In this document: positions 7,482-15,586 of the stretch, in pieces
Position numbering within the stretch: position 1 is the first letter of the stretch
How the letters are laid out: the number at the start of each line of letters is the position of its first letter
NCBI RefSeq assembly: GCF_001423185.1
Contig: NZ_LMOB01000001.1
Location: 1,533,889-1,597,888 of the forward strand
Origin: Plantibacter sp. Leaf314
GTDB taxonomy: Bacteria > Actinomycetota > Actinomycetes > Actinomycetales > Microbacteriaceae
DNA: 64,000 nucleotides
Direction: 5' to 3'
Translations under genes and position numbers: made by a program
Notes under the pieces: model-generated
Told to the model about the DNA's origin: nothing
Database searches by the model: none
Seen by the model: only the letters and a program-made list of their open reading frames with translations

Positions 7482-7862
7482 CTAGGCGAGGAGCGAACCG
7501 AGCCCGTAGCCGACCAGGGCCGCGACGACCGACGCGACGAGCATGCCCAACGCGTTCGTCAATCCGGCCCGGGAACGTCCGTCGTGGAGCAGCCGGACGG
7601 TCTCGATGCTCGCTGTGCTGAACGTCGTGTACCCACCGAGCAGCCCACCCCCGAGGACGAGCCGCCACGCTTCGTCGACGACCCCGCCGAGGGCCAGCGC
7701 CGTCACGAGGCCGAGCAGGAGCGACCCGCTGACGTTGATGACGGTCGTGCCCCAGGGGTACGCGCCACCCACACGGGAGCGGATGAGGCCGTCGACGACG
7801 AAGCGGGCAGCGGCGCCGACACCGCCGGCCGCCGCGATCGCGAGGAACAGCCAGGGGGTCAT
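7482..7862 (-). CDS. crcB: CrcB/Fluc fluoride channel subunit, downstream copy
   Basis: 126 residues with four predicted membrane helices. It has the family motifs GGVGAAARFVVDGL near the N-terminus, WGTTVINVSGSLLLG in helix 2 and GGGLLGGYTTFSTASIE in helix 3 (the Gly-rich break and Phe/Thr/Ser track of the Fluc pore). Fluc channels export fluoride passively as dimers in which the two subunits are antiparallel. In actinobacteria two paralogous genes side by side usually make a heterodimer, which fits the adjacent copy. The ATG at 7862 overlaps the stop of that copy (ATGA). It is the last gene of a four-gene operon. Confidence 0.92.
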   Translation of the reverse strand: MTPWLFLAIAAAGGVGAAARFVVDGLIRSRVGGAYPWGTTVINVSGSLLLGLVTALALGGVVDEAWRLVLGGGLLGGYTTFSTASIETVRLLHDGRSRAGLTNALGMLVASVVAALVGYGLGSLLA

Positions 7863-8293
7863 GAGCGGCCACCGCCGATCCGTCGGGCGAGGACGATGCC
7901 GCTCCAGCTCGCGAGGACGCCCAGCACGACGCTCCCCACCGCGTACAGCACCCCCACGAGCGCGCTCCCCTCGAGGAGGAGGACACTGCTGTCGGCCGCG
8001 AGCGCGCTGTACGTCGTGAAACCGCCGAGGACGCCGGTGCCGAGGAAGAGGCGGAGATCGCGTCGACGGCCGTCGTCGGGCCCGCGTCGGAGGAGCGACT
8101 CGAGGAGGAGGCCGAGCAGGAAGGCGCCGACGACGTTGATGCCGAGGATGGCCACGGGGACACCGCCGATGGGCGGGATCGCGAGCGAGATCGCCTCGCG
8201 GGCGCCCGTCCCGATCGCGCCACCGAGCGCGACCATCGCGATCGTGGCGGGTTGGAGGTGCGGAGCCCGTGTCCCCGTCGGAGCGGCCGTCAC
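7859..8293 (-). CDS. crcB: CrcB/Fluc fluoride channel subunit, upstream copy
   Basis: 144 residues from the GTG at 8293, chosen because it overlaps the usp stop (GTGA) and gives a normal-length protein; longer frames would run far into usp. Motifs: ATIAMVALGGAIGTGAREAI, ILGINVVGAFLLGLL (the Asn-containing pore motif) and GTGVLGGFTTYSALAADS. A short basic loop (RRGPDDGRRRDLR) joins helices 2 and 3. It is the likely partner of the downstream CrcB as an antiparallel heterodimer giving fluoride resistance. I see no fluoride riboswitch fold before the operon. Confidence 0.9.
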   Translation of the reverse strand: MTAAPTGTRAPHLQPATIAMVALGGAIGTGAREAISLAIPPIGGVPVAILGINVVGAFLLGLLLESLLRRGPDDGRRRDLRLFLGTGVLGGFTTYSALAADSSVLLLEGSALVGVLYAVGSVVLGVLASWSGIVLARRIGGGRS

Positions 8294-8814
8294 CGCAGGT
8301 CGCCGGCGGGGGCGTCCCACAGCGGTTCGTCGGTGGCGCTCGGCGCGAGTGGGACCACGACCACCGGACGCGCCTGCCGATGGGCCAGCGTCGCGGCGAC
8401 GGAACCGTTGAAGAACTCGAGGATGCCTTTCCGCAGGCCACGCTCCCGGGTTCCGACGATGATGGCCCGCGCGGACACCGAATCGGCGAGCCTGCCGAGG
8501 GCTCGCGCCGGATCGCCGGCGAGCTGGTTCAGCTCCCACGCGACGCCGGTGTGGTCGAGGAGACGATGCGCGGTCGCCTCGAGGCCGGGATCGGCCGGCT
8601 CCGGGTCGAAGTCGTGCAGATCGGCGTCGAACGGCAACGACGTGACGGTGCCGTCGACGTTCTCGACCACGACGAACCGGCTCGCGTCGACGTGGGCGAG
8701 GACGAGCCGGCAGGCGAAGGCCTGCGCGAACGACGCCGCCTCGATGAGCACGGTATCGGGCTGCCCCGGCGTGACACCGACCACGATCGCGGTACCCCGC
8801 TGCGCTTCGCTCAT
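8290..8814 (-). CDS. Universal stress protein (UspA family)
   Basis: 174 residues, a single Usp domain: TAIVVGVTPGQPDTVLIEAASFAQAF at the N-terminus, LVLAHVDAS as strand 2, and near the end GTRERGLRKGILEFFNGSVAATL, which contains the G-x2-G-x9-GS ATP-binding loop, then VVVVPL. The start is ATG 8814, 4 bp after the upstream glycosylase gene, and its stop overlaps the crcB start. It differs from the longer Usp at 32500 in having one domain only. A role in general stress physiology is family knowledge; its link with fluoride channels is unexplained. Confidence 0.88.
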   Translation of the reverse strand: MSEAQRGTAIVVGVTPGQPDTVLIEAASFAQAFACRLVLAHVDASRFVVVENVDGTVTSLPFDADLHDFDPEPADPGLEATAHRLLDHTGVAWELNQLAGDPARALGRLADSVSARAIIVGTRERGLRKGILEFFNGSVAATLAHRQARPVVVVPLAPSATDEPLWDAPAGDLR

Positions 8815-8818
8815 GTCG

Positions 8819-9403
8819 TCACTCCCCCTTCGCGCGCTTCGCGGCGGCCTTGGCCGCCTGCTTCGCCGCCCGCACCTGCGCGAGCGACTCCGGGTCAACG
8901 ATGTCGGCGACGGACCGGAGACTGCCGTCCTCGCCGTAGGGTTCCGACGCCTCGCGCCAGCCGTCGGCGCTCAGTCCGTAGCGCTTGCCGAGGAGCGCGA
9001 GGAAGATCTTCGCCTTCTGCTCACCGAACCCCGGCAGGGCGAGCAGGCGCTTCAGGATCTCCGGGCCGTCGGGCGCGTCGCGCGTCCAGATCGCCTCCGC
9101 GTCGCCGTCCCAGTCGTCGACGATCGCGGCGCAGAGCCCCTGCACCCGGCCGGCCATGGAACCCGGGAACCGGTGCACGGCGGGACTCGTCTTGAAGAGG
9201 GAGGAGAACGCCTCGGGTTCTTCCCGCGCGATGGTGGCCGCATCGAAGGAGCCGAGACGATCGCGGATCTTCAGCGGGCCGGCGAAGGCTGTCTCCATGG
9301 GGACCTGCTGGTCGAGGAGCATGCCGATGAGGAGGGCGAGCGGGTCCGAGGACAGCAGCCGGTCGGCGTCCTGGTCTCCCGTGATGTGCAGGGTTCCGGT
9401 CAT
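8819..9403 (-). CDS. HhH-GPD-type DNA glycosylase-like protein
   Basis: 194 residues. DPLALLIGMLLDQQVPMETAFAGP resembles the start of the HhH-GPD fold. LLALPGFGEQKAKIFLALLGKRYG is the helix-hairpin-helix. The C-terminal tail is Lys/Ala-rich (AAKQAAKAAAKRAKGE) and probably binds DNA. This is the short actinobacterial HhH-GPD form annotated as an EndoIII-like base-excision protein; an iron-sulfur cluster motif is absent. It is the first gene of the operon that continues with usp-crcB-crcB. The start is ATG 9403; GACGAT six bases upstream of it may be a -10 element. Which lesions it recognises cannot be told. Confidence 0.82.
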   Translation of the reverse strand: MTGTLHITGDQDADRLLSSDPLALLIGMLLDQQVPMETAFAGPLKIRDRLGSFDAATIAREEPEAFSSLFKTSPAVHRFPGSMAGRVQGLCAAIVDDWDGDAEAIWTRDAPDGPEILKRLLALPGFGEQKAKIFLALLGKRYGLSADGWREASEPYGEDGSLRSVADIVDPESLAQVRAAKQAAKAAAKRAKGE

Positions 9404-9517
9404 GCCATCATCGTCCCACCAGTCGTCGCGCAGGCCCACCCCCGGTGCGGCACGCCGTGCAGCCCGCCCGCCGAGCGGGTCCTCCCGCACGAGCGCTCCG
9501 GCCACGGGCAGCATGGT

Positions 9518-9610
9518 AAGCTGAACGCTAGTCTTTATCGTTCCCTGGTAGGCGAAAGCCCCGGACGCCCCGCAAGCGCGGCCGGTCAGAAAATCATGAG
9601 GGGGTCTCGC
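9518..9610 (+). promoter_or_regulatory. Promoter and leader of the DUF3073 gene
   Basis: A -10-like TAAGCT (9518-9523) precedes an ~80-nt leader. The leader has a small GGC-GAAA-GCC hairpin (9552-9561) and a GC-rich segment, and ends in GAGGGGG 7 nt before the ATG. This is one of the few genes here with a real leader and Shine-Dalgarno sequence, consistent with high expression. Confidence 0.45.
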
Positions 9611-9826
9611 ATGGGTCGTGGCCGTCAAAAGGCAAAGCACACGAAGATCGCTCGTGAGCTCAAGTCGTTCAGCCCGGACGTGAACTACAACGCGCTCGAG
9701 CGCGAGCTCACGGGACACTCCGCCGACGGCCCGAACACGGGCGTCGACGAGAGCTACGACGACGAGATCGCGAAGTGGGCTGAGTACGCCGACAAGTACG
9801 CCGACGGTGAGGCGAAGGGCGCGTAG
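9611..9826 (+). CDS. DUF3073 domain-containing protein
   Basis: 71 residues beginning MGRGRQKAKHTKIARELKSF, the DUF3073 signature. The N-terminal third is strongly basic, followed by NYNALERELTG and an acidic end (YDDEIAKWAEYADKYADGEAKGA). It is a small, highly conserved, actinobacteria-specific protein of unknown function. In many relatives its gene adjoins purF/purM; here purF-purM lie 1.4 kb away on the other strand with the 2TM gene between, so the neighbourhood is partly preserved. The start has a strong ribosome-binding site. Confidence 0.92.
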   Translation: MGRGRQKAKHTKIARELKSFSPDVNYNALERELTGHSADGPNTGVDESYDDEIAKWAEYADKYADGEAKGA

Positions 9827-9934
9827 TCGCGTCCTTCCCATTCGTCGAACGGTGTCCACCATCGGAGCCGTCACCCGCAGCTGAGGGGTTTCTCCGACGA
9901 CCGTGGGCAAATGGAGTTCTGACGAGGCGGAGAC

Positions 9935-9946
9935 TAGCCTGGACGG
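9935..9946 (+). promoter_or_regulatory. -10 element TAGCCT, predicted leaderless start
   Basis: TAGCCT (9935-9940), then six bases, then ATG at 9947; no Shine-Dalgarno sequence is present. Confidence 0.55.
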
Positions 9947-11143
9947 ATGAACACCGACGAGCTCCGCAGTGCCGCCAAGAAGCGCCTGAAGGCGCAACAC
10001 GATTTCAAGCAGTTCCTCGCCGTCTGGGGTGCGGTCTCCGTCCTCCTCGTCGTCATCTGGCTCCTCACGGGCGCCTGGGGATACTTCTGGCCGATCTGGC
10101 CGATCTTCGTGATGGGCATCGCGGTCCTGTTCGTCGGTCTCGACGCCTACGGGCCGTCGAAGCACATCACCGAGGACGCGATCGACGCCGAGGTCGCCCG
10201 TCTGGTCGAGAGGCAGCAGCGGCGTGCCGCGGCACGTGCGGCCGCCGCCCAGCCCACGTACGAGCAGGGTCAGCCGTACGCCGGTGGTCAGACCACCGCC
10301 TACGACCCCTCCGTCTACCAGAACGGGCAGACCGGCCAGGCGCCCGTCTACGACCCGACGCAGTACCAGCGCCAGACGGGGTCCTACGACACCGCGCAGT
10401 ACCAGACCGGCCCGACGGCCGGATACGGCGCCCAGCCGTCGCCCGACTCGGCGAACCAGGCCTACACCGGCACCCAGCAGTACGGCACGCAGGAGCAGCC
10501 GTCGGCTGAGACCACTGCCGTCCCGGCTCCGCCCCGGACCACTGAGCCGACGCCGACCGAGCAGTTCGCCGCCGTCTTCTCCGGCACCGGCCTGCCGACG
10601 GCCACGGACCACGCGCCGAGCGAACCGGCCGAGTCCATCGTCCTCGAGTCCACGGCCACCGGCGACACCGAGACGGTGACGGCGGCCGCCGACGAGACGC
10701 AGGCACGACTGGACGGCGAGACGCCGGTCGAGCACGTGTCCACCGAGGGCACCGCAACCGATGGCGCCACCGACCGGGCGACGACGTCCGCCGCAGCGGC
10801 ACCCGCCGCGACGGTCAGTGCACCGCGGAAGACGACGACGCGCTCGACGACACCGCGGAAGCCCGCCGCCAAGGCGGCGACGGCCGCCGGCACCACGGTC
10901 CGGAAGACGAGCTCGACCCGCGCCTCCACCGGCGCCGCCGCACCGAAGGCGACCGGGGCGAAGGCTCCGGCCACGAAGGCCGCCGGTGCGACGGGGACGA
11001 AGCGGGCCACGTCCGCCTCCGCCACGGACGGCACGCCGAAGGCCGCGACGGCCAAGGCTCCGGCCAAGCCGCGCACGACGAAGCCGAAGGTCACGCCGAC
11101 CGAGGCTCCGACGACGGCCACCGAGCCGGGCACGGCCGAGTAG
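9947..11143 (+). CDS. 2TM-domain protein with long low-complexity tail
   Basis: 398 residues in three parts. Residues 1-90 form a 2TM domain: LRSAAKKRLKAQHDFKQFL, then two hydrophobic helices (~24-42 and ~44-64) joined by the tight turn TGAWGYF. Residues ~100-180 are Tyr/Gln/Pro/Gly-rich with repeats such as YDPSVYQ, YDPTQYQ and YDTAQYQ. Residues ~285-398 are Ala/Lys/Thr/Pro-rich with AK and KAPA units, much like histone-H1/HU-type nucleic-acid-binding tails. The membrane anchor plus basic tail suggests something tethered to the membrane that contacts DNA, RNA or wall polymer, which is inference. A perfect terminator follows. Confidence 0.8.
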   Translation: MNTDELRSAAKKRLKAQHDFKQFLAVWGAVSVLLVVIWLLTGAWGYFWPIWPIFVMGIAVLFVGLDAYGPSKHITEDAIDAEVARLVERQQRRAAARAAAAQPTYEQGQPYAGGQTTAYDPSVYQNGQTGQAPVYDPTQYQRQTGSYDTAQYQTGPTAGYGAQPSPDSANQAYTGTQQYGTQEQPSAETTAVPAPPRTTEPTPTEQFAAVFSGTGLPTATDHAPSEPAESIVLESTATGDTETVTAAADETQARLDGETPVEHVSTEGTATDGATDRATTSAAAAPAATVSAPRKTTTRSTTPRKPAAKAATAAGTTVRKTSSTRASTGAAAPKATGAKAPATKAAGATGTKRATSASATDGTPKAATAKAPAKPRTTKPKVTPTEAPTTATEPGTAE

Positions 11144-11153
11144 CACCCGCGAC

Positions 11154-11199
11154 ACGACGACGGCGCGCGATCCCCTCGGGGATCGCGCGCCGTCGTCGT
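11154..11199. terminator. Strong bidirectional terminator
   Basis: A 22-bp perfect stem (11154-11175 with 11178-11199) has a 2-nt loop and ends in GTT. It lies between the convergent 2TM and purF genes. Confidence 0.85.
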
Positions 11200-11221
11200 T
11201 CAGGTGCGGGGGTGCAGCTGC

Positions 11222-12679
11222 TCAGGAGAGCTGCGAGCGCTCGACCCACTCGAGGTACTCCTCGGAGACGGTGCCCGTGACGTACTCACCGGTGAAGCAG
11301 CTCATCTCGAGGTCGCTGATGCCGGACCCCTCGAGGATGGCGGCCTTCATGTCGGCGACCTCCTGGTAGATGAGGTTGTCGGCGCCCAGCTCGCGGGCGA
11401 TGTCGGGGATCTTCTTCCCGTGCGCGACGAGTTCCTGCCGCGACGGCATGTTGATGCCGTACACGTGCGGGTACCGGACGGGTGGGGCAGCAGAGGTGAA
11501 CGTCACCTTGTTGGCGCCGGCGAGCCGGGCCATGTCGACGATCTCCTTCGAGGTGGTCCCGCGCACGATCGAGTCGTCCACGATGAGGATGTTCTTGCCC
11601 TTGAACTCCGACCCCATGGCGTTGAGCTTCTGGCGCACGCTCTTCTTGCGCTGGGCCTGGCCCGGCATGATGAAGGTGCGGCCCACGTAGCGGTTCTTGT
11701 AGAAGCCCTCGCGGTACTCGATGCCGAGCTTCTGCGCCACCTGCATGGCCGCGGGCCGTGAGGAGTCGGGGATCGGCATGACGACGTCGATGTCGCCCAT
11801 CGGTGTGTACTCGGCGATCGTGTCGGCGAGCCGGTTGCCGAGCCGCAGCCGTGCCTCGTAGACCGAGATGCCGTTCATGACCGAGTCGGGTCGCGCGAGG
11901 TAGACGTACTCGAAGGAACACGGGACGAGCCGGGGGTTCTTGGCGCACTGACGGGAGTAGAGCTCGCCGGAGGCGGTGATGAAGACGGCCTCACCCGGGG
12001 CGATCTCGCGCACGGTCTCGTAGCCACCGGCCTCGAGGACGAGCGACTCCGAGGCGACGACCCAGTCGTTCCCGACCAGACCCGTCTGGCGCTTCCCGAG
12101 GATGAGCGGGCGGATGCCGAACGGGTCGCGGAAGGCGAGCAGCCCGTGGCCGGCGATGAGGGCGATCGTCGCGTAGGAGCCCTCGACGCGCTCGTGGACG
12201 TTCTCCACGGCGTTGAACACCTGGTCGGGGTCGAGGTCGAGGCCGCTGATCTGCCCCTGCAGCTCCGTCGCGAGCACGTTGAGGAGGAGTTCGGTGTCGC
12301 TCGTGGAGTTCACGTGACGGCGGTCGACGTGGAACAGGTCCTTGCTGAGCTCACGCGTGTTCGTGAGGTTGCCGTTGTGGATGAGCGTGATGCCGTAGGG
12401 CGCGTTCACGTAGAACGGCTGCGCCTCGCTCTCGTTGGCGGCGTCGCCCTTCGTCGCGTAGCGCACGTGCCCTAGCCCCATGTTGCCGAGCAGCGAGCGC
12501 ATGTCGCGGGTGCGGAAGGCCTCCCGTACCTGACCCTTCGCCTTCACCATGTGGAAGGTGCTGCCGTCGGCGGTGGCGATGCCGGTGGAGTCCTGACCGC
12601 GGTGCTGCAGGAGCAGGAGGCTGTCGTAGACCTGCTGATTGGCAGGCTCGGTTGAGACGATGCCGACGATGCCGCACAT
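11222..12679 (-). CDS. purF: Amidophosphoribosyltransferase
   Basis: 485 residues; catalyses the first step of purine synthesis (PRPP + glutamine to phosphoribosylamine). Cys2 directly follows the start Met (MCGIVGIVS), so this is a form without propeptide and Cys2 is the glutaminase nucleophile. The Ntn glutaminase domain (1-~230) contains HRGQDSTGIA, GHVRYATKG and SDTELLL. The phosphoribosyltransferase domain (~250-470) has the PRPP loop ILIVDDSIVRGTTS at ~360-373. I see no four-Cys iron-sulfur pattern, though isolated Cys remain. An AAGGAG site precedes the ATG. It lies 72 bp downstream of purM, in the order purM-purF. Confidence 0.97.
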   Translation of the reverse strand: MCGIVGIVSTEPANQQVYDSLLLLQHRGQDSTGIATADGSTFHMVKAKGQVREAFRTRDMRSLLGNMGLGHVRYATKGDAANESEAQPFYVNAPYGITLIHNGNLTNTRELSKDLFHVDRRHVNSTSDTELLLNVLATELQGQISGLDLDPDQVFNAVENVHERVEGSYATIALIAGHGLLAFRDPFGIRPLILGKRQTGLVGNDWVVASESLVLEAGGYETVREIAPGEAVFITASGELYSRQCAKNPRLVPCSFEYVYLARPDSVMNGISVYEARLRLGNRLADTIAEYTPMGDIDVVMPIPDSSRPAAMQVAQKLGIEYREGFYKNRYVGRTFIMPGQAQRKKSVRQKLNAMGSEFKGKNILIVDDSIVRGTTSKEIVDMARLAGANKVTFTSAAPPVRYPHVYGINMPSRQELVAHGKKIPDIARELGADNLIYQEVADMKAAILEGSGISDLEMSCFTGEYVTGTVSEEYLEWVERSQLS

Positions 12680-12751
12680 GCGTGGGGACTCCTTGTGGTT
12701 CGTGCTGGGCGAGTGACGGAACGGAGGGAAGCGGGACGTGCGGCGGTGGCG

Positions 12752-13870
12752 TCAGTCGCGGTAGGCGCCGACGAGGCGGACGGCGCCGCCGTCGACCCCC
12801 TTCGCGCCCTGCTCGAAGCCGGTGAGGTCGTGGGTGGCGGCGTCTGCACCGAGGTGCACGGTGCCGACCTGCCAGGTCGCGATGCCGTCGGCCTCGAGCG
12901 CCGCGGTGATGTCGGCCGCCAGCGCGGGCGACACGACGGCGAAGAACCCGACACCGAGGTTCCAGGTGCCTTCGCTGGACTCCAGCGTGGAGCCTGCGAG
13001 GTCGCTCAAGGTGCGGAACACGGGAGCGGGGCTCCAGGTGGAGCGGTCGACCTCGGCCCAGGAGCCCTTCGGGAGGACGCGTGCGAGGTTCGCGGCGATG
13101 CCGCCGCCCGTGACGTGGCTGAGCGAGTGCACGCCGCCGGCGAACGCGGGGGCGTCGAGCAGGCGCAGGAGCGGGAGGGTGTAGAGGCGCGTCGGTTCCA
13201 GGAGGGCCTCACCGAAGGTGGTGCCGAGCTCGTCGCTGTGGTCGCTGTAGCCGACGCCCGCCTGGGCGAGGATGTGGCGGACGAGGGAGAAGCCGTTCGA
13301 GTGCAGACCGGAGGACGCGAGGGCGAGGATGACGTCGCCGTCCTCCACCCGGTGCTCCCCGAGGATCGCATCCGCTTCGACGGCTCCGGTGCAGGCTCCG
13401 GCGACGTCGTAGTCGTCGACCCCGAGGAGCCCGGGGTGCTCGGCCGTCTCGCCACCGATGAGTGCGGTACCGGTGTCGGAACAGGCGCGGGCGATGCCCG
13501 ACACGATCGAGGCGATGCGCTCGGGGTGCACCTTGCCGCAGGCGATGTAGTCGGTCATGAAGAGCGGCTTCGCGCCCACCACGACGATGTCGTCGACGAC
13601 CATGCCGACGAGGTCCTGACCGATGGTGTCGTGCTTGTCGATCGCCTGCGCGATCGCGACCTTCGTGCCGACGCCGTCGGTGGAGGTCGCGAGCAGCGGG
13701 CGACGGAAGGAGGTGAGCGCCGAGGCGTCGAAGAGGCCGGCGAAGCCACCGAACCCACCGAACACCTCGGGGCCGTGCGTCTTGGCGACGGCAGCCTTCA
13801 TGAGGTCGACGGCGCGGTCACCGGCTGCGGTGTCGACACCGGCTTCCCGATAGGTGGTGGATGAGGTCAT
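12752..13870 (-). CDS. purM: Phosphoribosylformylglycinamidine cyclo-ligase (AIR synthase)
   Basis: 372 residues; converts FGAM and ATP to AIR. Hallmarks: TSTDGVGTKVAIAQAIDKHDTIGQDLVGM at ~60-90 (ATP/FGAM binding), GGETAEHPGLLGVDDYDVAG at ~140-160, ASSGLHSNGFSLVR and HVTGGGIAANLARVLP. The ATG at 13870 overlaps the stop of the upstream membrane-protein gene (ATGA), so the two are translationally coupled. PurM dimerises and acts in the cytosol directly after PurSQL, whose genes lie 21-32 kb away in this window. Confidence 0.97.
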   Translation of the reverse strand: MTSSTTYREAGVDTAAGDRAVDLMKAAVAKTHGPEVFGGFGGFAGLFDASALTSFRRPLLATSTDGVGTKVAIAQAIDKHDTIGQDLVGMVVDDIVVVGAKPLFMTDYIACGKVHPERIASIVSGIARACSDTGTALIGGETAEHPGLLGVDDYDVAGACTGAVEADAILGEHRVEDGDVILALASSGLHSNGFSLVRHILAQAGVGYSDHSDELGTTFGEALLEPTRLYTLPLLRLLDAPAFAGGVHSLSHVTGGGIAANLARVLPKGSWAEVDRSTWSPAPVFRTLSDLAGSTLESSEGTWNLGVGFFAVVSPALAADITAALEADGIATWQVGTVHLGADAATHDLTGFEQGAKGVDGGAVRLVGAYRD

Positions 13871-14325
13871 GACCGTCCTGAACCTTCTGCGGTGGGTGGA
13901 TTCGGGGGGCCGGACTCACCTGGCTCGGCACTCGCGGGACCGGTCGGCTCCGCGTCTGCCGCGGGGGTTCCGGCTGGATGCACGTCAACTCTATCCGCTC
14001 GGACGATCCGGGTCCGTCGTGCCATCGAGCGGTCGATGAGGAGGCCGATCCCGAGGGCGGCGGCACCGAAGACCACGATGCACACGAGCAGCAGGAAGCC
14101 GAAGACCTGGGTGAGCGAGTAGTCGGGGCTCGTCGGGAACGCGAAGGTGAGGACGAGGGCCGCGATGATGCCCACGAAGGCCCCGATGACGAGGAACCGC
14201 CAGTAGCGGGGCGAGCGGCGGACGGCGACGGACCCCGAGGAGTACACGGTCGCGACCTCGGTGTCGGTGGCGGATTCGGAGGGGAGCTGAGCTTCCGGCG
14301 CTGGCTGCCCGGTGGCATCTGTCAT
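13867..14325 (-). CDS. Two-helix membrane protein, first gene of the purM-purF operon
   Basis: 152 residues. A polar N-terminus (~1-40) is followed by two membrane helices: YWRFLVIGAFVGIIAALVLTFAF and VFGFLLLVCIVVFGAAALGIGLL. A basic RSMARRTRIVRADR follows the second helix, and the tail is Pro/Glu-rich. Similar actinobacterial proteins next to purM carry uninformative names; I cannot assign a function. The start is ATG 14325 with GGAG 3 nt upstream; GAGAAT six bases before the ATG is a weak -10 candidate. Its 4-bp overlap with purM means purine-gene expression is coupled to its translation. Confidence 0.75.
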   Translation of the reverse strand: MTDATGQPAPEAQLPSESATDTEVATVYSSGSVAVRRSPRYWRFLVIGAFVGIIAALVLTFAFPTSPDYSLTQVFGFLLLVCIVVFGAAALGIGLLIDRSMARRTRIVRADRVDVHPAGTPAADAEPTGPASAEPGESGPPNPPTAEGSGRS

Positions 14326-14396
14326 GACTCCATTCTCCCCCACGATCCCGGCCACCGTGAACCGATGGTGAACGCAGGCCGACATCCGTCGGCGAC

Positions 14397-14408
14397 TACG
14401 ATCGAGCG
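14397..14408 (+). promoter_or_regulatory. -10 element TACGAT, predicted leaderless start
   Basis: TACGAT (14397-14402) and six bases precede the GTG of zapE at 14409. Confidence 0.55.
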
Positions 14409-15554
14409 GTGGACACGATCGAGACGACTGGGAGGATCCCGTCCGACGACGCGTCCGAGCAGGACGTGCTCGCGGCCGTCGTCGCCGCCGCGCGCGACGC
14501 CGGCTTCACCCTGGAGCCCGAACAGCTCGAGGTGGTGCGCCGGCTGGCGGCCTTGCCGATCGGCGGGGACGAGCCTGCACACCTGTATCTCTGGGGTGCC
14601 GCCGGTCGCGGCAAGACCTGGCTGCTCGACGCGTTCTTCGCCGCCCTCCCGACGCCGCGGAGAGGACGGGTCCACTTCCACTCCTTCTTCCGCGGGCTGC
14701 ACGCCTCGATCCATCGGCTCCGCACCGAGGCCGCCGACGCCGCCCGGGCGACGGGTGAGCCCGGCGCCGGCTCCCGCGCGGCGGCCGGAGCGGTCGTGAA
14801 CGCGGTCGAGCAGGCCGTCGACGAACTGCTCGACGACGTCGACGTCGTGCTCTTCGACGAGTTCCACGTGCACGATCCGGGTGACGGCATGCTCATGATC
14901 CGGCTGCTCGAGGCGCTCTTCGCCCGGCAGGTGACCCTGTTGACGAGTTCGAACTTCCGGCCGCAGGACCTCCTGCCCGATCCGGTGTACCACCACCTCT
15001 TCGAGCCGGGCATCGCGATGATCGAGGCGAACATGACCGTGGTCGAGCTCGGCGGTTCGGCGGATCACCGCCGTACCTCCCCGATCCGCAGACGCGACGG
15101 CTTCGCCCGGGGCAGCTGGTCCGTCGCCGGCGAGGCCGCGGACGCCCACCTCGCCACCCTCGGCCTCCACCGTCCCCGTCCCGACGAGGCGACGACGCTG
15201 GCGATCAGCGGGCACACCTTTCGCGCGGCCGCCGCGGGCGACGGCACCGTCTGGTTCACCGCGGCGGAGCTCCTCGAGCGTCCGACGTCCGTCGGCGACT
15301 ACCTCGCCTGGACGGCGGATTACGACCGGTGGGTGCTCGACGCGCTGCCGGCGTCCCACGAGCTCACCCGTGAGGCTCGCGCCCGGTTCGTCCACCTCGT
15401 CGACGCGCTCTGCGACCTCGGCGTCGAACTGCACGTCGTCGCGGCGACCGACCGGGAGACCTTCATCACTGCTCCCGGCCTCGGCCGGGGCGGCTTCGCC
15501 CGCGACGCGGTCCGGACGCGCAGCCGGCTCGCCCTCCTGCGCGAGATCGGCTGA
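14409..15554 (+). CDS. zapE: Cell division protein ZapE (AFG1-like ATPase)
   Basis: 381 residues. A P-loop ATPase of the AFG1/ZapE family: Walker A GAAGRGKT at residues 63-70 following HLYLWG, the family motif VHFHSFFRGLHASIH, Walker B VVLFDEFHVHDPGDGMLM at ~146-163, sensor-1-like LLTSSNFRPQDLLPDPVYHH, and the late motif FVHLVDALCDLGVELHVVAATDRE. ZapE interacts with FtsZ in proteobacteria; mitochondrial relatives act in protein quality control. GTG is chosen as start because a -10 element lies six bases upstream and no Shine-Dalgarno sequence exists. It is divergent from the purM operon and convergent with the glycosyltransferase. Confidence 0.92.
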   Translation: MDTIETTGRIPSDDASEQDVLAAVVAAARDAGFTLEPEQLEVVRRLAALPIGGDEPAHLYLWGAAGRGKTWLLDAFFAALPTPRRGRVHFHSFFRGLHASIHRLRTEAADAARATGEPGAGSRAAAGAVVNAVEQAVDELLDDVDVVLFDEFHVHDPGDGMLMIRLLEALFARQVTLLTSSNFRPQDLLPDPVYHHLFEPGIAMIEANMTVVELGGSADHRRTSPIRRRDGFARGSWSVAGEAADAHLATLGLHRPRPDEATTLAISGHTFRAAAAGDGTVWFTAAELLERPTSVGDYLAWTADYDRWVLDALPASHELTREARARFVHLVDALCDLGVELHVVAATDRETFITAPGLGRGGFARDAVRTRSRLALLREIG

Positions 15555-15586
15555 CGGAGACTCAGCCGCGGCCTACATGCGATGGG

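Noticed and set aside
8294..9610. Fluoride riboswitch before the crcB operon
   Set aside because: crcB genes are internal to the operon and I see no crcB-motif fold before the first gene; only a short divergent promoter region is present.
9404..11155. Continuation of the HhH-GPD frame upstream to a 778-residue protein
   Set aside because: The upstream part is Arg/Gly/Leu low complexity antisense to the DUF3073 and 2TM genes; ATG 9403 gives a complete normal protein.
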